A stretch of 64,000 bases of DNA. It comes from Apostichopus japonicus (Eukaryota; Echinodermata; Holothuroidea; Aspidochirotida; Stichopodidae). The stretch is taken from NCBI RefSeq assembly GCF_037975245.1, contig NC_092582.1, positions 22,344,577 to 22,408,576 of the forward strand, given 5' to 3'. The notes under the pieces were generated by a model, which made no database searches, was not told where the DNA came from, and saw nothing but the letters and a program-made list of their open reading frames with translations. The translations under genes and the position numbers were made by a program. Below are positions 48,101 through 60,100 of the stretch, piece after piece (positions within the stretch are counted from its first letter, which is position 1; each line of letters opens with the position of its first letter).

Positions 48101-51100
48101 CAGTGATGGTTTTAATCCTGACTCCTTCTTATATTGCGATATTGCAAATTTTGTAACATTTATGTTCCTTTTAACATTTCAAAGGATTTAATTTCAAAGT
48201 GGAAGCTGGTAATTGTTGCTGAATAAACAGGTTTTTCAATGCAGTACATGCTCCTTTAAGGATCCTCATGATCTGACGCCATTTCGAAATATCTTTATCT
48301 ATTATTTCTACCTCGTTATCCCAAACGCGACTATTTCTAAATTCCATTTGTCTACCAGCTCCCTGGGAGGATGCTGACAATGTCCAATTTTTAAACATTA
48401 CTATCAATCGTTGCAGATAAAAACAAACCCACAGTATAAGAACATAACCTGACACTCATTCATAAAGTGAATAATATTCCACCTGTCAGTTAAAACAATT
48501 CCCATTTCAAGGATCTTGTCCCTAACTTGAGATATGATGGATTGAATGAACCAATTTTGTAATCTGGGTAATCCCTTGATTCCTCTCCAGGATGTGTTTC
48601 AAAGTGGGCGGCCTGTGATGACATCATCTCAAATGATCCTCAAAAGCTTGACTTTCAACTTTTATTTAATACTTTTATTTATCCTAAAAAACTGATAAAA
48701 CTGGAAGCTATGCTTTAGCTGTCCATGTTCCCTGTATTTAAAATTCCATCAAAATGCATCTTTTTTTGGAAGAAATATTATTTATTCCTCTGGGCTATTG
48801 ATGTAAGTTACATATTATAAACAACAACAAAAAACATTTATAGGTCATTCACTCCACTGTTGCCAGATCCATTTAACTAAATGTTACAAAACTTTGAAAA
48901 AAAATACATCTCCGCCGTACAAAATGCTCGGACCACGTGGTTCAGACCACAGGATGCAGAAACTTTCCAACAGTCTTTTTAAAAAAATACACAATCAATT
49001 CCACCTGCTGTACCAGAATATTATCCCTGGAATAAGGGGCCCTAGAGCAAGGGTTCCATAACCTTGTCACACCGACTTAGCAAAATACAAATCTCCTTCT
49101 CGTCTTTCTTTAGCAGTCACTTTTACTTGTTCAGCCCAATATACATTGAGAGTGGTCTGAAAAATTATTGCCCCAAGCAAGTTAACCTTTTCTCTAAATC
49201 AGGTGTATTTATACTCTATGAGAACTTAATTTCACCTTTGCTATAATTTCTCAAGATCATGAAGAAACAAGTCATTTGTTCAAGTTGAACGGAAAAAAAT
49301 AGTCAAAAGTCTATCATCCTAGTTAATATCTTCCCTCCAAAAATGTAGAGAGAATGAGGGGAGGAGAGGGTGGGGAGAGGGGCAATGGCAGGTCACTTAA
49401 AATTCATGCAAGGTTGAAGAGCAAGAGACCATTCTTGTTTATGTAAGACCGAATTGCGTGAATTTGTGAGAACTTTTTCCTAGTGAATCCCCTGAATGTT
49501 TCCAGGTTTGCCTTGTATGTGTTAGTCACATTTTTATCAGTGGGATGACAATTACTTTAAATCAAACTTTGATGAGAATTGAAAACTTTGCTTTTATAAA
49601 AACAGGATGGCCAGCTTCCTTTAAGACAGCGCTTCTAATTTCTTCTCCGAGAATAAATAATCAAAACCTACAGTATAAAACATTTTGAAAGATTTGTCAC
49701 AGCTGGGGTTCTACTCGTAATGCATTAGGATGGCAAGTAAAACATATTTTTGAGTACTTAGTCATATTGGAAACTTTATTCACAATACATAAAGTAATAA
49801 GTGTGTTCCTTATACATCATCTGCGGTACAAGCAGTCTTTTTCATTATAGACATTTAACCATTTTTGTTTCTATCTAAAGCCAACTTATGTACCCCTATC
49901 GACATAATGGACTATCCTGCAAAGCTTCAGGTACATTGACTATTGTATAGGGTGTTAACAATTTCTGTATCAAACATGACATATTTCAACATTTTAGAGA
50001 CATGTTAACTACATAATATTATCAACATTTGCTATTATATAGTACCAAGTACAATTTTCATATTTCTTTGATAATTTTGATCCACCTGTGGAATGTTTTT
50101 CTAACACTGACAAAAACAGTGCAGATCCTGCGATTTTATAGCTCGACCGTTTTGAGAAATGACGGTCTGGCCGTCGCTGGTCGAGCGGTTTGTACCAAAG
50201 TAGTCTTCGGATCTGAGTACAGAGTTTCTGTGTGGTGCCCTGTGGGACGAATCTAACCGTAATAGTAATTATCGACTGTGAGATTCGCGTTAGTCATTGC
50301 TGACTTTGCAATCTGCGGTCCCCCTCACAATCTTGCAAGGTCGTTAAGAGTGACGCCACAGTTTTCCCTTTCGGGGAAACCCAAAAGCAATAAAAATTCC
50401 TCTTGAAAGTCTTGAAAATGTGCATCCACTGGATTTTGGATGTCAACAGTACAACAATTTCTAGGAAATGTCATTTCTAAGGCCAAAACCTAAATCTACC
50501 CATTGACAAGCAGATTAGTTGAGAGGCTCCAAGGATACTTTCGTACAGCATGTTCTCCTGATGATAGTAAAATGCGCAGTGGATATATATATCACAGTGA
50601 TATATCAGTTTTGTACAGATACAGGCCCACTCTAAACCCAGAGACTTATCCAGCTACCTTGCTACTTACTGTAAGTACCATATTATTCACATATTTTGAA
50701 GAGGAAAATCAGTTGAATCGACGATAAGAAAGGAATGCTATACCGAAGACACAGAATCTTATCTATTCTTCTTGGATCGTAACCGCAATAACTAACTGTG
50801 ACCAATTTCACAGAAATTTATCTTTATCTCTTACTGTAATACTATACAATTTCAGTATAGAGGGGCTTTAGTGGCGAACATCTGCAAAGTCTAAAATCTC
50901 TCATAACTAGTCCATGTACTGAAGTATAGGCTCACGATATGTTGCACGAATGCATCGAAGAAATAAAAAATAATGAGAGTGTCAGACAATTGCTGGATTC
51001 ATTGATTATCAAAAAGTGTTGTTACTTCTGTAAAAAGCATAAAAATTGTTTACTTTTGTACATTAACACTGGAATGCAATGTATATTAACTAAGTTTTCT

Positions 51101-54100
51101 TTTTGTAAAGAAGAAAAAAGAACGAAAGAAAGAATTGAACTACACATTGTCAGTTTGCTCGGGCACTTCTACACTACTTAGGTTCCTTTAAAATTGACAT
51201 ACTGCTATGCCACTTGCATTCCCAATTCACAACCGTCATAAAATATTAAAATCTACCGTCAACGACAGAATAACACCCAGAGAGCCTCGAGGATAGTCAT
51301 CAACTCATATTAAAAACTCATATTCATACTGCAAGATAAATTAACATATCTGTACTGTGTGAGACTGTATCATCTGACATAAAACTACTATCACATCCTA
51401 ATTAAGCAACATTGCAACAATGTACAGTATTAATTTTTTTTCTAAATATCCCATATATCCGTTAAGGAGTTTTGAAACTGTTCATCTGTTTTTTGACGAC
51501 CCTTCTATTGCATTATAACAGAAGATAATCCTGTTGGATCCTAACCCAAAAAACCATTACTAATGATTGGCAGTGCCTATTAGACACCTTAGGCAACATT
51601 TATAGTCTGCAACCATTCTACTAATGACAGAATTAACAAAATGTAAAATGTCATTTTTAGCCAAGAGTAACATTTAAGATAATGTGATGCACATGTCAGT
51701 GTCATCTTCAGTACACGTGAAAACTATATTTGCATCAGAGACAAAGGTCTCTGCTAAAATGTTGATATAACTCCATACTTAACATGCTGAAAGTCAATTC
51801 CCATAGCAATGCAACTCATTAGCTTAAAGTTTTTTTCTCGTTTCCAGAAAAAAAAGAAAGACAAATTTTGCCCTGGGGGGGGCGGGGGTGGGGAAGGAAG
51901 GAGGAAATGAAAATCAAAAATTTTAAATATTTACCTCCCAATTCCCTTTGGGCATGTGATTCCCACAAGTACTTGTCTAGTTGACAAAATATTTTACGCA
52001 GCATGGAAGCAGTAATTATACCTGTAGTTTAACATTCATTTGATGAAAACCCCTGGGGGCGGGGGAGGGGGATTACATTCAGTATAATATTAACAAGTCT
52101 TATCTTTTCTTATAGAAAAAAATCCACTGGAATTGTGAGTGAGTTAAAACATTATTACAAAAACGTTTGCAGCTGAATTGCTGTGATATCATCGTGAACA
52201 TTTAATCTGCTGTTGCCAGGTGCATTACCAAATTATCCCTTAATATGAAAAGTTCTTCACGATACAAAACGAATTGAGGATGACGTATGGACTTAATTTT
52301 GATGATATTCAATTCTAACATTGCTAAAAGTAAAGTTGATTATTTGACTTTAATTTCCAAAAGACAATTGGAGGAGAGGGGGAAGGAAGGAAGAAATGAA
52401 ACAGAAATTTTGAATATCTCCCACCTCAACTCATTAGCTTGAATGTTTAACTTTTATTTAAAGGGGGGAAGGGAAGGGGGGAAGGAAAAAATCAGAACTT
52501 TTGAATATATTCTCATAAGGGCTTTGGCATAAAATGGTTCAGAAAAATTTCCAGCATTTTTGAGTCATCAGAGTATTCCTTTAATTTGGTGTCACTCTTT
52601 CAATCAACTGAAAAATATTTGCACGTATGCAGATTTTACGGTATACGGTACAATGCCTAATTGACTCCTTTAAGTTCTATCACCATTTTTGTTTTCCTGA
52701 TTTGATTGTAACCAATGAAAATGAAAGGAATTTTCCAACCTTTAATAAAAGGTCTTTTTTAATAAGAGTGGTAAGAAAATTTCATCGCATCAACTACTGG
52801 AAAAGGACAGGGGGAAAAATGAGGTTGTCTTTTAGGATTTTTGTAAAATTCTATTTCTTTACAGGCTAAGTGGATTTGTCAGGTTATATTGGCCGTCAAG
52901 GATGACGCCATGATTGAAATTAACTCATCGGGCCACGAGAGAAGGAAGTAGTGAAATATGCCTTTAATAGTTATCTTCCAAACAACAAGTAAAACAGAAT
53001 GTATTCAGTACTCATAGTGGATGAAGGAAAGAAGGTAGAAATTCATTTGGCTTTGAAATTCCTGCGAAAAATGCTACAAAATGTCGATTCTGATGGAGAA
53101 GATCCAGTCCGGAGTGACCGTTGCTGTATTCGTTGAAATGGTGGAACTGGACGGGCGGGTGCGGTGATCTGTAACGGGTCATTGGGGGAGCACTGCAAGA
53201 ATGTTAACCGTTGTCATAGGCAAGGTAGCCTGATTGAACATGTATGGGACACAGGGTAAGTGAGGGGAGTGAAGTAAAAAAGAGGAGCTTACTGTTGCCG
53301 TTTGATCGGGTCGCAGACTGACGGATCCAAATAAACTCCGAGAATATCTTGCAAGGTTTGATCTTCACTTATTCTGAGGAAATCAAAAGTAGAGAGAGAA
53401 TACGCTTAAGACGGAAGTACGGTAAAAGAACCGGTTCAGTTAAAAGCAGTTCTACGTCAACACTTTCAAGGATCGAAAAATACGTTGAGGGTTTCTAAAG
53501 TAAACCAATACACGTACCATAATGCTGTCTAACTCCCCTCGAAGCAGTCTTTCGTAAGGTGGTTCGCAAAAAGATGAAACAATTATATGGCTTTCAAAGT
53601 GTTCTGCAATTCTTTGGCGTTAGAGAACCACCTCATATCTCAAAAGTGAAATCGTAAGGCAAACAAGAAACTTGTTTTGTAGCCTCATACTCCATCTTTC
53701 TGGATACATTCACCATCGGTTTGAAAATCATTTGCAATCAAATCTATGCTATGGATGTGAGGTCCCCAAAATTCCTGGCCTCCTCCTCCCCCCCCCCCCC
53801 CCCCCCGAAATGAGAAAACATATTTTGGAGTGCATATACTCCTTACTTTCCTAGGCTCACAACATGACATGTAGAACATACACATACACACAATATGATA
53901 TACATACTCATGTATGTAAGACATGACCTGACCTATACACTATTGTACACCTCACTTTATACTCCTCCTGGATTATGATGGAACGGCTCGGAGCATACCC
54001 ACGCAGGATAATCAGATAAATTGGACCGTGGGAAACTGACACTTTTGAACATGAGCTTGCAATGTATTCAGGCTTCAGTCGAATACGACTCTCCGACAGG

Positions 54101-57100
54101 GAAGAGTGGGAGAGGTTATCGGTTTCTTACCAGCGACCTACTTTTTGAAAATGAGAACAGATGCTTTGAGCACATAGTTCCACTTACAGAACATAATCCC
54201 TTTTGTATCTCTCTGTGTAAGAACTCGGAAGTTTCGTTAAAAGGAAAAGGAAAACGAAAATGCTCTTGACAACGGAACTGACCAGAATTAATAGAAGCTC
54301 ATCTTTGGGTTTATTTTGGTCATCAGATAGGCAATAAAGTTTGAATTTATCCTCCAAATACGTCACAATGGTCTATCCTTAGGATGCAAACGACGATGTG
54401 CTAAATTGGTTAATTTGATTACACCGAGGAAAGACTATTTCGCTATTACCACTATTTGCATAGCTCATGGATTCAAAGTAAATCAATATAAAGTTTTTTT
54501 TTTTTTTGGAGGGGGAGGGAAGAGTGGGTGTGTGGGATTATGGTGGGGGAGGGGGAGATTCTAGGGGAGAAGATTCTGGGAGGGGGTGGAAGAGGGAAAT
54601 GGGAGAGAATTAATGGAAATGAAAAGAAAAGCAATGCAAGATAAATGACACCCAATGTAAAGCAACTATGGCATGTAGAAAGGATATCACCAATCACTAT
54701 GTTTAACTACACATGTCTAAGATGTGTGTACAGGCAATATAAGCCAACTAAAACCTGTTTTGCACAATGTATATGTTCTTTACTACGTATAGGTGCTCTG
54801 TATATTTGTATCCTGTACTGTATATGTATGTTCTATAAAAATGTATAGGTGCTCCATACATGTGTTCTCCTGTTGTACTATATATATATATATATATATA
54901 TTTGTATGTTCTATACTAGTACGGATAGGTGCTCTATACATAGGTGCTCTGTATATTTGTTTCCTGTAAATATGTGCTGTAGTACATACATATACTGTAT
55001 ATGTATGTTCTATAAAAACATATAGGTGCTCCATACATGTGTTCTGTATATATATGTATCCTGTTGTACTACATATATATATATATATATATATATGTAT
55101 GTTCTATACTAGTACGGATAGGTGCTCTATACATAGGTGCTCTGTATATATGTATCCTGTAAATAAGTACTGTAGTACATACATAGACTGTATATATGTA
55201 TGTATTATACTATGTGTAGGTGCTCTATACATATGTTCTTTATATGTTTTCTGTACTATATATGTTCTGTATTACCTATATACCTATTTACCTATACCAC
55301 TGAAAAGACAATTTTCAAAAAGAGCCACTGTATTACAAGGCTGTAGGGCTTTGATGAAACACAAACAGCCACACAGTTTCCTTCTAGGGTTACCATACGT
55401 CCAGATTAATTGGGACTTTCCAGGGTTTACAACGAAAATATGTTTATTAAGCTGGCAAATTAAATTTTTCAAGGTCTTTGTTATGTTCAAATATATCGCT
55501 ATATTTACCATTAGCAAACTCCCCCCCCCCCCCCACAAAAAACGAAAAAAAAAAAACACTTAAGCAACAGAAGTTGGGTCAGTTAAATATAATAACTAAT
55601 GAACAGTAACCAGCTTTGGCTAATCCATAGCAACAAATTTCTGGTAAAAAATTACAATTTAATTTGGAAAATTTTATGCTGTTCTAAATGGGTGAAAAAG
55701 CCCCTCTAAATATGCCTCCATAATATGCAGCCCTTTAAAAAAAAAAAAAATACAAATACAAATTTTTCTTCAAAAGGGTCTCCCCCTCCCAATACCTCCC
55801 TCCCCCAGTGTCTGCAATGTCTCACTTTTCAACCCAAAGATATAGGGTAGCCCTCAGTCACTAAATCAAGTGATTAGATTCAGAGAGTCGTTACTGTTAA
55901 AACATAACACTAATTATGAGTTTTGCTTTATATATTTTGTACGAAACCAAATTCAAAAAACGGTCCAACACAAACCAGTATTTAGAAAGGCTGTTAACCT
56001 AAATAGACAAGAGTGTATTTAGAGTCCTCAGTATTTTCTTTGAACTTTGGTCTTTAATATGAAATAACCAACAAGCTTTTTTGACACTAGATCGAGACAA
56101 AGAAATGGAGACACGTCGATTAACCCAGTTTTGGTATTAAGCTTGTTCAAACACTTTTAATTAATTTCGATTATACTGTATTTTCCAAAAATATCTGGAA
56201 CTTGGTTTATTATGGGAAATAAGACACAAATTTATTTCAATTTTAAAAAGCAAAGATTACAGGAGAGTTAAATTTTGTGATGATTAATATAACTCATCAC
56301 TCAAAAGCTAGTGTCCTCAAGAGAATTGAATCTTTGAGTTCATCTTTTAGGAAAGGCCTTTAGGGTTTTTATTCTCAATTGCCAGAAGAAAAAAATCAGT
56401 GGTTTTCTGAAATTTTCATTTCTTTGAGACCTTAAAAGTAACATACAATACTGTGTGACTCAATGCAGATCAAAATTTCCTGTTTTAATGAAACAAGAAA
56501 AGCACACTGATGATTGAAAAATGGAGTCAAGGAGCGTAAAAAGTTTTGCCTGTTATTTTGTTCCTATTTCAATGCATAAGCATGATTTCAAACATATTGC
56601 ATTCCACAGTTTATGTGTATGACTCATCCACTGCATATGCATTATGACAAACATCTTGCACTCCACATTTTGTGTGTATGACTCATCCACTGCATATCCA
56701 TGATTTCAAACATCTTTCATTGCCCTTTTTTTGCATATTACTCTGCCACTGAATTGCTCAAAGTTTCATGTTAGTCCAATTGTATCAAAATTTACCTTTC
56801 CCCCCATCTTTTATGGCTATTGCTCTGTTGGAGCACATTCCTTTTTTTCTGAGGGGGGGGGGAGGTAATCTTCAGTGGTTTTTACATCTTGTAACAATCC
56901 TCCATCACCTTCTCAACAGAGCGATAATGCTGCAGAATCTCAATACTTCCTCCAGTACTACTGCTGTGCTTGTACTTCCATGCTCAGTTCATGTGCATAA
57001 CTGTGTGTGAATACTGTATCCAGATTGCCATGCCTTCAAGAAAGCCTCTCGTTTCTGCAACCATTTCCGTCTATTTCTGCAAACATTTTTCATTTTTGCT

Positions 57101-60100
57101 GCTCCTTTTTTCATTAGAATATCTCAATACACATCAGTTTCCTATAAATCCATCAATCAATTAATCAACAACCAGAGATAGCTACATTCTGTTCTACAGT
57201 GACATGCTATTTGGCAAACTACATGAACCTGTGAAAAAGTTCTACTGGGACATTACAATGACTGTTACAGTACTGATAATTTTCCTCTGATTAATACAAA
57301 ATTCAAACAATTGCTTTAGATTTCTGAACTGTTTTAGGAAACAAGCCCTCTGAAGTGAAATTAAGAAAGAAAAAATACCCCCGTTGCTTTGATTCATTCG
57401 ATCTCTAATGATCGATGTCATGTAGCAGAGTCACGAGAAATGTGAGGGGGAGGGAGATTGGAGAGAATGATTGGGGAGGGAATGAGTGGGCAGGGAGGGG
57501 AATTGGAGAAGGGCTTCCCCTTCTTCAATCTCTATCCACCTTTTTGAAAATAAGTTCAGAGTTCAAAGTCCTGCCCTATCACACAAAGTGTATATCTTCA
57601 TCTGCAGTGACAGGGAGACTGCCATACAGTTTAGAGTAATATAATTTTCACAGATATTTTTACCTTTACCGGGGTCATCGTCCGTACTACATATTGGTCT
57701 GCTCGAGTACCCAATACGCTGAGGGGGACCATCAAAGTGTTAGGTAAGGCACGCAGAGGGGAAGAATCGTGATTGATTATATTTAAATGTAAAGAATCTG
57801 CAATATCAAGACTTTGTCACTTTGACTGATGGAGGCCTTTTGCAAGGTTCAAGCAGGAAGTAGGCATGAATTAATGAATTTAATGATCTCTCATACAGGA
57901 AATAATGAGACATTGTTTAGTACATTGATTTTGTTTAACAATTGTCTACTAAAGAGTAACATTTTTTCCCCTTTTTTTCAAGGAGCACTAAATGAGTCCC
58001 TGCCTCCCTGTTAACTTGTGCACGTGTCAGAACGAACAAACTCAATAAGTACCGACATGTAACGATGTGATAGTGTCCCTCAAATTTTGACTTGCCCAAG
58101 TCCTTTAATATGTAATCTAGTACAGTTGACATATTGAATACAGAGTTCAATGTTTTACAGAACAATGTCCCTCCATTTGAGTAAACAATTATGCCTCGGT
58201 GACATACGATGAACACCCACCTGTTAAGTAAATGGATATCATATCTGAAATTCTTCTGGACAATTAGTCTGAGACTTCAACAATGTCATTTCTTTACAGT
58301 AATCAGCCATTCAATTACCGCTTCATGTGACAGACCCGATATGTTTTACTTGTGCGAGGGAGTTCCAGAAACACATAAATCGTAAGCCTGAGTTACTCAG
58401 AGGATCTGTCTTCTCTCAGCTAGAGGTCAATTAAAGCAGGCCATGTGTGCTGTGTCAGTTTCCTTGACAACGATGAAAGAAATATGTTTTTCTCATCAAC
58501 ACACCGTGAGGAACCGCTCTCTAGTTTTTATCACCTCAAAGAGTTATCGAGTGGAACATCGTTATTTATGAGACGTAGCCCCGTAAAGAAAATGTTATCT
58601 TCTTACTTTCATGTTTACCCTTTGAGTAAATTTTAACTAAAAGCATATAGCAAAAGTCCAGAGTATAATTCAATAAACATGATGTCTTGGGTAAATATCC
58701 CCTTGTACACTAGAACTTGTAACGCAAGGCTTCTCTAAACATGACTTTACACAACGAACACACACAAGCAACATGTAGTATGGACGGACGGACGGACGGA
58801 CGGACGGACGGACGGAACAGACACTTAAATAGGTGAAACCACCACTTTCAATTACATTTGCGGTCTGGAAAAGGAAGGAAGTTTGTCTGGTCGAAAAAAC
58901 TAGGCGCTTGAGAAAACACTGTTTAGTCTGTTAGCTTTTAAAGACTTGCATTATCTACCCAAAATCACATACTGTTACCATGGTGATACTGGTGAGTATT
59001 AATAATATTTTCTAAACTATGATACTTTTTATCTATGCCTGGTACTGTATGTTTTATTAAAATTTGTGTTGACAAGAGACTTACTGATGTTCCATGAAAG
59101 TGACACCACTGTGCACAAACTGTAACTCGATGGTCCACATTATAACTCTGTGGGTAAAAAAACAGACAAGACAATAGGCAATGTATTCAGAGAAACCTTC
59201 AAAGTGACAAAAAAAAGTGATTATGTGTGAAATTCTAACATAATCTCCACAAATTAGTTTGGCTCATTTGGTATCCTATCAGTATCCTTATGTTACACCC
59301 ACTGTTACTTTGTATACCTAATTCTAGTCAAGAAGGCTAAACCCTAGAATAGTTTATTTCATTAGTATTTGAATCACGTAGGCGGTCGCTATGGTGACCA
59401 GCATTCTATAGTCTTTTGTACATTTCACGATATGTCATAGCGACTAACAGTCACTGGAATGATTGAAAGGGCAATATTCTGCTTGTTCTTGTTCTACCCC
59501 CACTCCCCCCAACCCCAACCCCCCTCAACCCCCACTACATATCCTATGTCCTCTCCCCAATTCATTCCACCAAGTCACAAATTGAATAGGATGGCCACTG
59601 AACCAAAAAAAAAAAATTGTTATCTTTGCTGCCATATAAAATTTCGTTTTGATATTTGCGCTCATCAAATGTGGTATTTGTTAGTCCCCTTTCTGAGCAG
59701 CTAAGTTCTCTCTCATGATGGTAATAGCCATTGCATTCTTCGACGAATGTTTCCTTGTTCTGTACTCCTTTGTATGGTTTTAAATGTTTATTGCACATGA
59801 GGGCTCACCGTCCTGTCAAAATAGTTTTTACTCAGTGAAAATTTAGAACAACATTTTTGAAAGCATCTGAAAGGCGACATAGTGACATACGTAACTAACG
59901 TAAGTACGTCACCGAAATTCGCATTCTCTAGTCGACCAAGTCCTCCCACGAAAGCAGAAGTGTCAGAGACAAATGCCAACCAAAGGGATGAAAAAAACGG
60001 ATGAATCGATATTTGCAGGCATCCCTCAAATTGCCTGCAAACACCGCTGCTCTACTAATGCGATAAATGATGGCACGAGATCAGAGAAACAAGGTGAGAA

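Larger units (their letters stand above)
47706..53292. other. Large ZNHIT6 intron
   Basis: 5.6 kb without recognised exons on either strand. Holds two dispersed repeat copies (48855-49010 and 52205-52335), a possible tRNA-like SINE (50150-50270) and purine-rich G runs near 49360, 51880 and 52060. Short open frames show no domain. Confidence 0.55.
53374..59084. other. Largest ZNHIT6 intron
   Basis: 5.7 kb. Contains an 18-base C run near 53790, the composite 177-bp array (54785-55262), further C and A runs near 55520-55550, and a GGAC microsatellite at 58783-58815. An AG...GT-bounded open block at 57668-57710 was considered as an exon and rejected on phase. No other gene seen. Confidence 0.55.

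Noticed and set aside
50150-50270. Functional tRNA gene
   Set aside because: A- and B-box-like words are off consensus and no cloverleaf could be drawn; kept only as a possible SINE head.
54783-55563. 174-residue plus-strand and 83-residue minus-strand frames
   Set aside because: They follow the tandem array and TA runs; composition is that of the repeat and no domain is visible.
57660-57735. Open block with AG and GT borders on the minus strand, considered as a ZNHIT6 exon
   Set aside because: Including it breaks the reading frame, whereas joining 59085 directly to 53373 keeps phase and aligns to human ZNHIT6 without a gap.
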